Part shown: one piece after another, positions 17,865-27,417 of the stretch
Layout of the letters: each line of letters opens with the position of its first letter
Numbering within the stretch: position 1 is the first letter of the stretch
Assembly (NCBI RefSeq): GCF_900101995.1
Contig: NZ_FNAS01000002.1
Span: forward strand, 1-64,000
Source of the DNA: Riemerella columbipharyngis
Lineage (GTDB): Bacteria > Bacteroidota > Bacteroidia > Flavobacteriales > Weeksellaceae
DNA length: 64,000 bases
Reading direction: 5' to 3'
Notes under the pieces: generated by a model
What the model was told of the DNA's origin: nothing
Databases searched by the model: none
Seen by the model: the letters and a program-made list of their open reading frames with translations, nothing else
Made by a program: the position numbers and the translations under genes

Positions 17865-18221
17865 ATGAAAGAAAAAGCAGAAAGAATAGATTTTAGAATA
17901 GAGAAAAATAAAAAAGAAGAATGGAAAAATATATGTAAACAAAAAAATATTTCTTTAACAGAGTTGATAATTAATTCTGTAGAAAATAAAATTTTAAGCT
18001 CGGACAAGAGCAAAGTAATAGCGTTCATTGAAAATCAGGATTACCAGTTTTCTAAAATAGGAAACAATATAAATCAAATTGCTAAGAAGGTTAATGCAGA
18101 AAAAAGAATAGATAATGAAACTCTGAAAGGCTTCATTCGGGAATTGAAAGAAGTGGAAAATCTTAGAATTAAGCAGAATGAAATTCTGGGGGATATTTAC
18201 AAAATTTTAGCAAAAATATGA
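17865..18221 (+). CDS. MobC-like relaxosome accessory protein
   Basis: A 118-residue protein with an N-terminal ribbon-helix-helix-like part (RIDFRIEKNKKEEWKNICKQK) and the MobC-family signature GNNINQIAKKVN near residue 70. Such proteins help the relaxase open oriT. It overlaps the relaxase gene by four bases (ATGA), the usual coupling of this pair. Confidence 0.8.
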   Translation: MKEKAERIDFRIEKNKKEEWKNICKQKNISLTELIINSVENKILSSDKSKVIAFIENQDYQFSKIGNNINQIAKKVNAEKRIDNETLKGFIRELKEVENLRIKQNEILGDIYKILAKI

Positions 18222-19639
18222 TTGTAAAGATATTAAGTTCATCAAGTAGAGAATTTAATGGCGTGAGATATAACGATAAAAAAATGAAGAAAGGAGATGG
18301 AGAGCTAATGTTGATGAAAAATTTCCCCGAAAATATAAATAAAAACTCATCTCAAGAAGATGTTAGAAATTATCTAAAAGCTATTTCTGCAATTAATCCA
18401 AAAGTGAAAAAACCTCAATTTCACGCTGTAATATCGGCTAAATTTAGAGAAAACAGTAAGGAGGAATTAAGTAAGATAGCTGAGACATTTATGTCTGAAA
18501 TGGGATATGATAAACAACCATATATTGTGGTGTTTCATAATGATACTGAAAACAATCATGTTCATATAGTATCAACAAGGGTGGATAAGAAAACAGGCAG
18601 AAAAATAAATGACAGTTTTGAGAGGTTGAAAGCCCAAAGAGCAATGGAGGTATGCTTAAAAAAAGTATTTGGTATTGAAGAGAGCGAACAAAAATTAAAT
18701 GAGCTGTTAAGATATAAATATAGTTCTTTTAATCAATTGAAGTCCCTTTTAGAGAGAAACGGATATGAAATTCACGAAAAAGAGGATAACTCCTACTCTA
18801 TCTCTAAGAATGGAAACTTGGTTAAAATATTAAATCCGAGTGATATTAATTTCAGAAAACCGGATGCGAAAAGAAAAATGCAGATAAAAGCTATTCTATT
18901 AAAATATCAAAACCAATATTCCAATAAAGTATTTAGGGTCATTGATAGAAGAGCTGATGTAGGAACTGAAAATAAAAATCCTAAGATAGAATATCAATCT
19001 GAACTTTCGAAAAGGATGAAGGATATGTTTGGAATTGATATAGTGTTTCATCACAAGGATGGGAAAGAATCATTCGGATATACATTGATTGATAACAAAA
19101 CTAAACAGATATACAAAGGAAGTGATCTGATTAAGTTGAATGAATTATTTGAGTTCAATCAGGAGGAGATAGACAAAAAGATTTTTGAACAACTAAACGA
19201 CTTTAACATAAGAAACGAAGAAGAAAAGAAAATATTAATAACGCTATTTGAACAAAAAGGGGTTAAGGTTCAGCCTTATCATATCATATCCCATAAACTA
19301 AGGCTGAAAAAAGAAATGGTAAATGAGATTAGGAATGATGCAATCAAATTTTTAAGCAACAAGAAGAATGATGATATAAGTATTATAAAAGGGGAAAATG
19401 GGAAATTATACTTGACACATATGAAGTTTCATCATATTCAAGAGTTAAAAAGCCTAATAGGAGAAGAATTATATCATAAATATATCACTAAACAGGAAGA
19501 AAGTAGTATTCAATTAGCAAAAGAAGCAGCAAAAGATTTAACGACAAGTATTTTTAGTATAGGAGGTCCTACATATGTGTCAAAAGACCCCTACGAGATT
19601 GAGAAAGAAAATAAAAAGAAAAAGAAAAAAAGGAAATGA
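18218..19639 (+). CDS. relaxase (MobA/VirD2 family)
   Basis: The DNA-nicking transesterase that starts conjugative transfer at oriT. The metal-binding histidine motif HNDTENNHVHIV sits at about residues 106-117; a candidate catalytic tyrosine is in NGVRYND near the N-terminus. The 473-residue protein ends in a strongly basic tail (KKKKKRK), the kind of C-terminal signal used by T4SS substrates. It is flanked by the MobC-like gene and parA, both overlapping by four bases. Confidence 0.88.
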   Translation: MIVKILSSSSREFNGVRYNDKKMKKGDGELMLMKNFPENINKNSSQEDVRNYLKAISAINPKVKKPQFHAVISAKFRENSKEELSKIAETFMSEMGYDKQPYIVVFHNDTENNHVHIVSTRVDKKTGRKINDSFERLKAQRAMEVCLKKVFGIEESEQKLNELLRYKYSSFNQLKSLLERNGYEIHEKEDNSYSISKNGNLVKILNPSDINFRKPDAKRKMQIKAILLKYQNQYSNKVFRVIDRRADVGTENKNPKIEYQSELSKRMKDMFGIDIVFHHKDGKESFGYTLIDNKTKQIYKGSDLIKLNELFEFNQEEIDKKIFEQLNDFNIRNEEEKKILITLFEQKGVKVQPYHIISHKLRLKKEMVNEIRNDAIKFLSNKKNDDISIIKGENGKLYLTHMKFHHIQELKSLIGEELYHKYITKQEESSIQLAKEAAKDLTTSIFSIGGPTYVSKDPYEIEKENKKKKKKRK

Positions 19640-20289
19640 TAATAACATTTGCAACACAGAAAGGAGGAAGCGGGAAAACCACTCTTGCTATTGCTTTTTC
19701 AAACTTTTTAGTGCTTGAAAAGAAGAAAAAGGTACATGTGTATGACTACGACTTTCAAAAATCTTTTTATTCAAAATTTTTAGAGGATAAAGATTTGGTT
19801 GATATACCAAAATTATATGATGTAGATGTTGTAGAAGAGGAGGAGCTGAAGTTAGAAAGAATATACGATATGAAAGAAAGTGAAGAAATATTCATTTTTG
19901 ATTTGGCAGGTACATTAGACCAAAGATATGATGATATTCTTCGATATAGTGATTGTTTGGTTATTCCATTTGAGTATTCAGATGTGAGTGCTAAATCAAC
20001 ATTGGTATTTATAAATTTCACATCGATAGTTGAAATAACAACGGAGATGTTTTTCATCAAGTCTCGATACGATAAAGGTTACAATTACTTAAATGAAGTC
20101 GGAATGAACGAAGCTATAAATGAAAATATAAATGCACACATAATAGATTGTCCTGTGTATAAGAGAAATTGCCTACAAACTATCAATACGAGGGAGTTGT
20201 CTAAAAATCAGAAATATGCTGTAAAACCAACATTTGAGGAACTAATACGGAAAATAAATAATTCATCAGAAATAAAAGTTAAAATATAA
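19636..20289 (+). CDS. ParA-family ATPase (TraA-like)
   Basis: A 217-residue ParA/MinD ATPase with the deviant Walker A TQKGGSGKTTLA at the N-terminus and FIFDLAGTLD as Walker B. In Bacteroidota conjugative elements a ParA-like protein (TraA) heads the transfer operon. There is no ParB partner beside it, so a role in transfer or positioning is more likely than classical partitioning. Confidence 0.8.
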   Translation: MIITFATQKGGSGKTTLAIAFSNFLVLEKKKKVHVYDYDFQKSFYSKFLEDKDLVDIPKLYDVDVVEEEELKLERIYDMKESEEIFIFDLAGTLDQRYDDILRYSDCLVIPFEYSDVSAKSTLVFINFTSIVEITTEMFFIKSRYDKGYNYLNEVGMNEAINENINAHIIDCPVYKRNCLQTINTRELSKNQKYAVKPTFEELIRKINNSSEIKVKI

Positions 20290-20294
20290 TTAAA

Positions 20295-20741
20295 ATGGGA
20301 AAATTTGTACTAATCGTAGTCTGCACATATATAATTTACTATGCGGGGAATATAATATACGATTTATTTGTAAAACCAAAAGGAAAAGGTAATAAAGAAC
20401 CTAAAGAGAATCATCAAGAAGTGTTTTCTATTCAAAGTGATGATGAAGAAGTGAAAAATATCACTATAGATGATGAAGAGGACATCTTAATTCCCGATGC
20501 TGTAAATTTTGGAGAGGAGGGATTTGAAATAGAAAGAGAAAAGGATTTAACGATAAGTGAACTCAGAGAAAGATTCGAGAATGAGAACTCACTTAATAAT
20601 GAAAGCGAGTATAAAGAGGACAAAGAAGAAGAAAAGAAACTCGTTGCTTACGATTTTAATGAGATAATGAAAATGGCAGAGACAAAAGTCTATATGGTTG
20701 AGAACTTAAATGGGCATAAAGTTTATGCGTCTCGAATGTAA
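20295..20741 (+). CDS. membrane-anchored acidic protein of the ICE
   Basis: A 148-residue protein with one N-terminal transmembrane helix (about residues 3-25), a short basic stretch and a long, very acidic, probably disordered region. No family recognised. Position between parA and traE corresponds to the TraB-TraD interval of CTnDOT-like elements. Confidence 0.6.
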   Translation: MGKFVLIVVCTYIIYYAGNIIYDLFVKPKGKGNKEPKENHQEVFSIQSDDEEVKNITIDDEEDILIPDAVNFGEEGFEIEREKDLTISELRERFENENSLNNESEYKEDKEEEKKLVAYDFNEIMKMAETKVYMVENLNGHKVYASRM

Positions 20742-20847
20742 TTAATGTTTAACCCTAAAAAAACAAAAATATGAAAGAAGATGATTAGAACTTAAAAACA
20801 GAAACAAAAAGAGTTTAATGGTTTAATTAAAAACAAAAATAGAGATT

Positions 20848-21180
20848 ATGAAAAGTAAATTTAGTTTTAAAATGAGTAAAAAGACACAATCTAAAATTTT
20901 AACATTAGTCTTGATGATATTTGCTATATCTCCAGTATGGGCTGCAGGTGGTGCAGAGGCAATCGGTGATGCTGTTAATAGTATAAAAGGATACTATGAT
21001 CAAGTAAAAAATCTTATTTATGCTATAGGAGGTGTAGTAGGATTAGTCGGAGGGGTTAGGATTTACAACAAGTGGCAAAACGGAGACCAAGACATCAATA
21101 AAGAAATTATGGGATGGGGTGGAGCCTGTATTTTTTTACTCTTAGTCCCAACATTTATATCAGCTTTTTTCAATAGTTAA
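20848..21180 (+). CDS. traE: conjugal transfer protein TraE (DUF4134)
   Basis: A 110-residue protein with a signal-like N-terminal helix and two further hydrophobic helices joined by the conserved VGGVRIYNKWQNGDQDINKEIMGWGGACIFL. This is the DUF4134/TraE signature, comparable in place to VirB2 pilin subunits. The 106-bp gap before it (20742-20847) holds no gene and may contain the tra promoter, though no clear -7 box was found. Confidence 0.85.
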   Translation: MKSKFSFKMSKKTQSKILTLVLMIFAISPVWAAGGAEAIGDAVNSIKGYYDQVKNLIYAIGGVVGLVGGVRIYNKWQNGDQDINKEIMGWGGACIFLLLVPTFISAFFNS

Positions 21181-21202
21181 ATAGTATAAAATGTAGTATA
21201 AA

Positions 21203-21514
21203 ATGGGCTACTATTTATACAAGGGGCTTAAAAAACCCCTTGTTCTATTCGGGTTAAAAGATAAATATATTTATCAAGCTATTGGAAGTGCAGTTGGGAC
21301 AATAGTTATAAGCGTATTTTTATCGAACATTATAGGCTTCTTAGGAATGTTGGCTAGTTTAGGAGCAGGAGGTTTAGTCGTATGGATGATTTACAAAAAG
21401 CAAGATAAAAAAGGACTGTACAATAAAAAAAGAAACGACGGAGAAATACATATTGTTCCAAGTAGAATGAAAACTAAAATCATAAACAAAAAATATGAAA
21501 AACAAAAGGTTTGA
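21203..21514 (+). CDS. traF: conjugal transfer protein TraF (DUF4133)
   Basis: A 103-residue inner-membrane protein with two helices, starting YLYKGLKKPLVLFGLKDKYI. Position and size match TraF/DUF4133, the VirB3-like partner of the VirB4 ATPase. It overlaps traG by 20 bases. Confidence 0.83.
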   Translation: MGYYLYKGLKKPLVLFGLKDKYIYQAIGSAVGTIVISVFLSNIIGFLGMLASLGAGGLVVWMIYKKQDKKGLYNKKRNDGEIHIVPSRMKTKIINKKYEKQKV

Positions 21515-24500
21515 ATTTGAAATTCCATTTATTGGTTATGATTACGGAAAAGAACACGGATGGAATTATGACACTATAATAGGAAAATATGGCAATCCTA
21601 TTGTGGGAATAAAAATAAAGAATACGGTGGAACAGTATTCTGCAGATCCCGAAGAGTATCTGAAGTATCATACAGTTCTAAATCAAATTGTTAAAACGAT
21701 TGGAGAGAATAGAATAATCCAAAAGATAGATATTTTTTCAAAAAAAATATACAAAGAAAAAGAAATTCCAAAAGAGTTTTTACAGAAAAAATATATTGAA
21801 CATTTCAATGGGAGGTTGTATAAAACGATAGATACCATATTGTTATTTACAGATGTTGTCATAGATTCTAAAAAGAAAAAAAACAGCTATTCGTTTTCCG
21901 AAAGAAAGTATAAAGATTTGAGAGATAGATGTTCAAAGATATTTTTATTACTGAAACAATATGATTTCAATCCAAAATATATGTTTGAAAAAGATTTTGA
22001 AAGGTATCTTTCTGGAGTCTTGACAATGCAATTGGGAGATAGAATAAAATACGATAACATAAAATCAAGCAATGAATATCTTAACATAGGGAATCAATTT
22101 GTGAAATTTATCTCTCTTGTTGATGTTGAAAACATAGAACTACCCAGTGAAATTGAGACTTATACAGAATTAGGAGGAAATGGTGCAGCAAAAGAAACGG
22201 CAGTAGATAATTTCACTTTTATAAATGAATTGGAGGACTATAATACCATTTTATATAATCAAGTGATATCTATTCCCCAACAGGCTCAAAGACAAAGAGA
22301 ATTAGACAGAAAAAAAAGAAGACATGAAGGTGCAGCAAGCTCTTCACCATCAAATGGGATAATAGCAGAAGAAATAGAAGCTCTACTCACTAATATTGCT
22401 ATCGATGGACAATTTATAGTAGATGCACATTTTTCTATTGGGTTTGCCACATCTTCGTTAGAAAGTATGGAAACTAATCAGAGTATAATTGAAAGTAAGC
22501 TTTTTACAAAAGGGATAATAGTGTCAAGGAGTGCTTACAATCAATTAGAACTCTTCAGGTCTGCCCTTCCAGGCAATGCAGTAGAGCTAAAAGGATATGA
22601 TTTATTCACAACGACAAGCGAAGCAGCCTTGTGTTTTTTTTTTAAGGAAAGTTATCCAATAGATGAAGAATCCAATTTTTATTTGAGATTTTCAGATAGA
22701 CAAGGGGTTCCCTTGAAAATTGATACCGCAGATTTACCTATGAAAACAGGAAGAATTAATAATAGGAATAAATTCGTACTTGGACCTTCGGGAAGTGGAA
22801 AATCTTTCTTGATGAACAATATTGTAGAGCAGTATCTGACTTATAACTACGATGTAGTGATAGTAGATACGGGAGATTCATATTCCAGTACTTGTGCATA
22901 TTATGGGGGGAAGTATATCCAATATACTGAAGAAAAACCAATAACAATGAACCCTTTTCATATAGAAGAAAAAGAATTTAATATAGAAAAGATTGAATTT
23001 CTAAGTAATCTCATATTTTTAATATGGAGGGGAGCTGAAGCTAATATAAATAATACCGAAAAATCCATATTAGATAATTTGTTAATGTCCTACTATCATC
23101 AGTTTTTCAAGGGAGGTACAAGGTGGTATGAGAATAAAAATAATACCGAACTTGAGCATTATCTTAGAAAGTATAACTATACAGAAAAGGATTTAGAGCG
23201 TGAATTGGAAAATGGTTTTGAAGAAAGCAAAACACTATATGATATATTAGGAGTAACATATGATGATACTACCGAAGTTATAAAGCAAAAAGGAAGAAAG
23301 CTAATTATGTTACACCACCCAGACCATAACATAGATAATCCAAATTACGACAAGGAAAAATATCTTAAAATTCAAGAGGCATACAGAATATTAACTGATG
23401 AGAAAGAAAGAAAAATTTATAACGAAACAGAACTTATACTAAAAGTATCTAACACACCGAGAATAAAACCTAAAAATAGGGAGGAATGGGAAACAGAGTA
23501 TAGGAAAATGCTTATTAAAAAGATAGAACACTATGAAACACAATTAAATGTTACAGAGCTGTCATTCAATTCTTTTTATGAGTATTGTGAAAAAAGTCTT
23601 CCCATCTTCCTTGAGGGAAAACACAAAATAAAAGAGGAAGAATTTAATAAAAGAACTTTTTTCAGAGTTTTAGCCGATTTTTACAAAGGAGGGAGATATG
23701 AAAAAACACTAAACGAAAGTAGCAATAATAACCTATTCAGCGAAAAATTCATTGTTTTTGAGATAGATAATGTAAAGGATAACCCTAAGCTATTTCCTAT
23801 TGTAACGCTAATCATTATGGATACATTTATCCAAAAAATGAGACTGAGAAGTGATAGGCGGAAAGCACTTATTATAGAGGAAGCGTGGAAAGCGATAGCT
23901 AATAAGCTAATGGGAGGATATATATTATATCTGTATAAAACGGTTAGAAAATTTTGGGGGGAGGCAATTGTGGTCACTCAGGAGTTAGATGATATTATCG
24001 GGAATACACTGGTAAAAGATGCTATCATAAACAACTCTGATACCTTTGTATTGCTTGACCAAACCAAATTCAAAGATAACTTTGATAGAATAGCCGCCTT
24101 ATTGTCTCTGAATCAAATAGAACAAAATAAAATATTTACAATAAACAATCTTGACAATAAATTCGGAAGAAGCCGATTCAAGGAATTTTATCTCAAAAGA
24201 GGCTCAAAAGGAGAAGTTTATGGTAACGAAGTTTCCATATATCAATACTTGACCTATACTACGGAAAAGCCCCAAAAATCAGCCTTGCAGTATTATGTAA
24301 AAGAGTTGGGGGATTATAATAAAGCATTAAGCCTATTTGTGAAAGATGCCGAAAGGTTAAGAGACGGGATTGACAATTTATATCCAATAGTTAACCTGTA
24401 CAAAAAACCTATAAACGACGAAGTTATTCAGTACTATTGGAACTTAAAGAAAAAATATAAGGGTAAAAATATATTCAAGATAATAGAAGAAAAAATGGAA

Positions 24501-24557
24501 GATGAAAATTTAAACTTTGAGCAATTAATAAAAAATGAACAATATGAAACCGTATAA
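21495..24557 (+). CDS. traG: TraG, VirB4-type conjugation ATPase with an inserted J domain
   Basis: The T4SS assembly ATPase. Walker A GPSGSGKS is at residues 430-437 and the Walker B region LIIEEAWK near 790-798. At 1020 residues it is clearly longer than the usual 800-850. The extra length is mainly a segment at about 576-645 that reads as a complete DnaJ J domain: YDILGV start, the HPD motif at 608-610, KIQEAYRILTD and a closing KIYNE. It lies between Walker A and Walker B, where VirB4 is normally a helical all-alpha subdomain. The frame is intact on both sides. Confidence 0.93.
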   Translation: MKNKRFEFEIPFIGYDYGKEHGWNYDTIIGKYGNPIVGIKIKNTVEQYSADPEEYLKYHTVLNQIVKTIGENRIIQKIDIFSKKIYKEKEIPKEFLQKKYIEHFNGRLYKTIDTILLFTDVVIDSKKKKNSYSFSERKYKDLRDRCSKIFLLLKQYDFNPKYMFEKDFERYLSGVLTMQLGDRIKYDNIKSSNEYLNIGNQFVKFISLVDVENIELPSEIETYTELGGNGAAKETAVDNFTFINELEDYNTILYNQVISIPQQAQRQRELDRKKRRHEGAASSSPSNGIIAEEIEALLTNIAIDGQFIVDAHFSIGFATSSLESMETNQSIIESKLFTKGIIVSRSAYNQLELFRSALPGNAVELKGYDLFTTTSEAALCFFFKESYPIDEESNFYLRFSDRQGVPLKIDTADLPMKTGRINNRNKFVLGPSGSGKSFLMNNIVEQYLTYNYDVVIVDTGDSYSSTCAYYGGKYIQYTEEKPITMNPFHIEEKEFNIEKIEFLSNLIFLIWRGAEANINNTEKSILDNLLMSYYHQFFKGGTRWYENKNNTELEHYLRKYNYTEKDLERELENGFEESKTLYDILGVTYDDTTEVIKQKGRKLIMLHHPDHNIDNPNYDKEKYLKIQEAYRILTDEKERKIYNETELILKVSNTPRIKPKNREEWETEYRKMLIKKIEHYETQLNVTELSFNSFYEYCEKSLPIFLEGKHKIKEEEFNKRTFFRVLADFYKGGRYEKTLNESSNNNLFSEKFIVFEIDNVKDNPKLFPIVTLIIMDTFIQKMRLRSDRRKALIIEEAWKAIANKLMGGYILYLYKTVRKFWGEAIVVTQELDDIIGNTLVKDAIINNSDTFVLLDQTKFKDNFDRIAALLSLNQIEQNKIFTINNLDNKFGRSRFKEFYLKRGSKGEVYGNEVSIYQYLTYTTEKPQKSALQYYVKELGDYNKALSLFVKDAERLRDGIDNLYPIVNLYKKPINDEVIQYYWNLKKKYKGKNIFKIIEEKMEDENLNFEQLIKNEQYETV

Positions 24558-25218
24558 GAAATTATTATTAGTGTTGTTTTTTCTTTCTGCAACAGCTATA
24601 TCTGTCTTTGCACAAAATACATACATTGATCCTACAGTAACATTGGCTCTAAAGTTATATTCCGATAATTTGAAAAAGGAACAAAATAAAATGGTAGAAC
24701 AACAAACCAAATTACAAAGAGCACAGGGGTGGGTTGCTTCTCAAGTATTATTAGCAAACAAAATCCAAGATAAGGTGTATAAAGGCTTATCTACTGTATC
24801 AGGATTTATGAGTAATTCCCTTCAAGCTAAAAGTATTTACGACAATTTGGAGAGATGTAAAATGTACAGTGATAGAATTTCAAAAGTTGTAAGAGAACAT
24901 CCTCAGTACGCAGTATTTGGAGCTAAGGCTACATCTGAAAGCTATGAAACGATTTTAGAGATTATTAGCGAAGTAAATGAGACTCTTAAAGGAGGAACTA
25001 ATAATCTAGCTACGGCAGGGGATAGATACAGAATGCTTAGTAGATTAGAAGATAAGACTGCTTTACTTAAAATTCAATTATTAGGTATTGCATTAGCAAT
25101 AGAAAGAGCAGTAAATGTTGGTTTTTGGCAGTCTATAAACCCATTTCAAGGGTACATCAATACAGATAAAAGTATAGTAGAAAATATCTTTCACAAATAT
25201 AAGATACTCACATATTAA
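24544..25218 (+). CDS. secreted Tra-region protein, coiled coil
   Basis: An exported protein of about 224 residues. The signal peptide MKPYKKLLLVLFFLSATA ends at FAQ; the rest is helical with a coiled-coil stretch. I chose ATG 24544 for a proper signal peptide; ATG 24535 adds three residues. It overlaps traG. Its ending (DKSIVENIFHKYKIL) resembles that of the protein at 25923, so the two are probably paralogs. The place corresponds to TraI/TraH of CTnDOT-type operons, but I do not recognise the family. Confidence 0.65.
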   Translation: MKPYKKLLLVLFFLSATAISVFAQNTYIDPTVTLALKLYSDNLKKEQNKMVEQQTKLQRAQGWVASQVLLANKIQDKVYKGLSTVSGFMSNSLQAKSIYDNLERCKMYSDRISKVVREHPQYAVFGAKATSESYETILEIISEVNETLKGGTNNLATAGDRYRMLSRLEDKTALLKIQLLGIALAIERAVNVGFWQSINPFQGYINTDKSIVENIFHKYKILTY

Positions 25219-25235
25219 CACTTTAAGCAAAAACT

Positions 25236-25913
25236 ATGAAAAAGAGGATAATATTAGGTCAATTAGTAATAAGCATCTATTTAGTAATATGCTCTCACGG
25301 TCCTAGACCGAAACCACCTTGGGAAAAAGAAAATGTATCGTTCCCAATGATGAACCAAGAAATTCGTCATTCTATGCAGGAAAATGAAAGGCAAGTTGAT
25401 ATGAAAAACAAGCAAGTTAGTAATACAGCTTTGGAGAATACAAATAAAACTCAATGGGAGAAATTAGAAAAAAAAGTAAAAAAAATTCAGAATAGATTGA
25501 GATTTGTGGACTTTGCAATGCAGGGGACTCCTACAGGTGTTAAAATATATCGAAAAGGGCTAAAAATAAAAGAAATACAAGAAGCCATTATTAGAGAAGT
25601 AAAATCTGCTCCATATACAATTGCTTGGGCTGGAGAAAAAGAGCTTCATTTTATAGACGATTTTCAGATGACATTAAGACTTTTAGTAGGCATAGTAGCA
25701 TCTTACGGAGCTATTAACCAAATGGAAAAAGCTGACAGGAAAATTTTATTGGATTACGCATTAAGTGAAGTTGAAAGAATAGAAAGAGAGTCTGAAATGA
25801 CATTATTTATGGTAAGAGAAGTGAAAAGAAGAATGGAATTTAGTTTATTTAAAATTAAATTTTGGAAAAATCAAGATAAAGAAATTGTAAAAGAAATATT
25901 GTCAAATATATAA
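25236..25913 (+). CDS. exported Tra-region protein, unknown
   Basis: A 225-residue helical protein. The N-terminal hydrophobic segment ends in VICSHG, which may be a lipobox, followed by a Pro-rich PRPKPPW stretch. The remainder is charged helices. It sits between the two paralogous secreted proteins and is co-oriented with the T4SS genes. No family recognised. Confidence 0.6.
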   Translation: MKKRIILGQLVISIYLVICSHGPRPKPPWEKENVSFPMMNQEIRHSMQENERQVDMKNKQVSNTALENTNKTQWEKLEKKVKKIQNRLRFVDFAMQGTPTGVKIYRKGLKIKEIQEAIIREVKSAPYTIAWAGEKELHFIDDFQMTLRLLVGIVASYGAINQMEKADRKILLDYALSEVERIERESEMTLFMVREVKRRMEFSLFKIKFWKNQDKEIVKEILSNI

Positions 25914-25922
25914 TTGAAAAAA

Positions 25923-26600
25923 ATGAATGTGAAATTCTCAATATTAGTCATTTGTACATTGTTTTTATATGTAAATATTCATTCTCAAACTATTGTTGTT
26001 AATGATAAATTATTATCTCAGTTATCTAAAAACCAAGCTGTAAGAGTTGCTAATAACAATGTTCTAACGAATATCTTCAAAAAACAAAGAGAGTTTTATG
26101 AGGATATGGAAAAAAAAGCTACAGAAATTACACTTATAGAGCAATATATTTATGATAATCTTCAAAAGGTTAATAATGCTATTTCAGACTCAAAACAAGT
26201 ACGCTATACATTGCAACATACCACTAATGTTATGATAAAATTGATTGAATTGTCAGAATTATCAGCAGGGAATATCCAATATTCTATATTATATACAAAA
26301 TATTATAGAGAATTATTAAAATTAGTATTAGATATAAGAGAAGAGTTAAAACAATATACTCAGAAGGTGTGGAATAGATTGATGGATAACTACGACAGAC
26401 ATTTCTTTATAAGCAGATTGTATGATAAAGTAAGACTTGTAGAAATAAATACTAACTATTTGATTTATCTTATAAAATATGCAAAAACAAAAAGTTATAT
26501 GCGAAATGTAATTAATAATACATTTCTAAATAACTGGGTAATTCAAGACAAATCTATAATTGGCTCTATTATGATAAAATATAATCTTTTAAAGTATTAA
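25923..26600 (+). CDS. secreted Tra-region protein, paralog of the one at 24544
   Basis: About 225 residues with a signal peptide ending at NIHSQ. Mostly helical, ending DKSIIGSIMIKYNLLKY, which parallels DKSIVENIFHKYKILTY of the protein at 24544. A TTG at 25914 would add three residues; ATG 25923 is preferred. Probably a periplasmic T4SS component. Confidence 0.62.
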   Translation: MNVKFSILVICTLFLYVNIHSQTIVVNDKLLSQLSKNQAVRVANNNVLTNIFKKQREFYEDMEKKATEITLIEQYIYDNLQKVNNAISDSKQVRYTLQHTTNVMIKLIELSELSAGNIQYSILYTKYYRELLKLVLDIREELKQYTQKVWNRLMDNYDRHFFISRLYDKVRLVEINTNYLIYLIKYAKTKSYMRNVINNTFLNNWVIQDKSIIGSIMIKYNLLKY

Positions 26601-26603
26601 GCA

Positions 26604-27407
26604 ATGAAAAAAAGTATAATATTATTTTTTTATTTTCTTCTAAGTTTATGCTACTCTCAAAATAGGCTAAATGATGAAGCAATCGTTTCCCAACATAAGA
26701 GAATGGTTTATGACAGGTGGGGAGATTGGAGACCTTACGGAAAATACTTTCTTGGGATTCAAACAAACTTTGCGTACGCAACAGTATGGGGGTGGTTAGC
26801 TCCCAAGCGAAATAGGCGGTACAAAGCAGGAGCTGATATAAGACCGCTTAAAATAGGGGGAGAGGAAATGAAAAGAACGATTCTAGCAAAAGAACAAGAA
26901 AAATTAGCCGAAAAAATAAAGATTAGGCAAGACTCTATATATAAAAGAAAATTGCAAGATTTTGCATATTGGACTCCACTTACTGTAGATGCAGACCCTT
27001 TGTGGCTACTTTATTATAAAAGAATGCTTAAGCCTCTAAAAGAATTTCCGGATAAATTGAGTGATTGGAATGGCTTTGATGAAGAAGGATATAAAAAGTT
27101 ATATAGTCTAGGTACAATTACAAGGCTACAAGAAAATTTGGATTTGCTGAAAAATCAGTACGAAATATCAAGAACAGTATCTATGCCAAGAGGGAAAAGG
27201 TTTATTCTATATCATAAAACTTTAATTGGCTGGAGGAAATTTTTATCCAATCTGGATAGTGAAAAGAAAAATGCATCGCTAATGATTTCTTATAAACAAA
27301 GAGAAAAAGAAAGAAAACAACCGTCAGAAATCTATAATCATCAAACAGATATGAAAATAGCAGAAAGAGTATTTATAAAATATCGGCAATTGATACATAA
27401 TAATTAA
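26604..27407 (+). CDS. secreted Tra-region protein, unknown
   Basis: A 267-residue protein with a signal peptide ending at LCYSQ. Rich in Trp, Tyr and basic residues (WGDWRPYGKYF, WGWLAPKRNRRYKAG). It starts 3 bases after the preceding gene, inside the T4SS operon. No family recognised; probably a periplasmic or outer-membrane part of the apparatus. Confidence 0.58.
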   Translation: MKKSIILFFYFLLSLCYSQNRLNDEAIVSQHKRMVYDRWGDWRPYGKYFLGIQTNFAYATVWGWLAPKRNRRYKAGADIRPLKIGGEEMKRTILAKEQEKLAEKIKIRQDSIYKRKLQDFAYWTPLTVDADPLWLLYYKRMLKPLKEFPDKLSDWNGFDEEGYKKLYSLGTITRLQENLDLLKNQYEISRTVSMPRGKRFILYHKTLIGWRKFLSNLDSEKKNASLMISYKQREKERKQPSEIYNHQTDMKIAERVFIKYRQLIHNN

Positions 27408-27417
27408 GCAATAAAAA

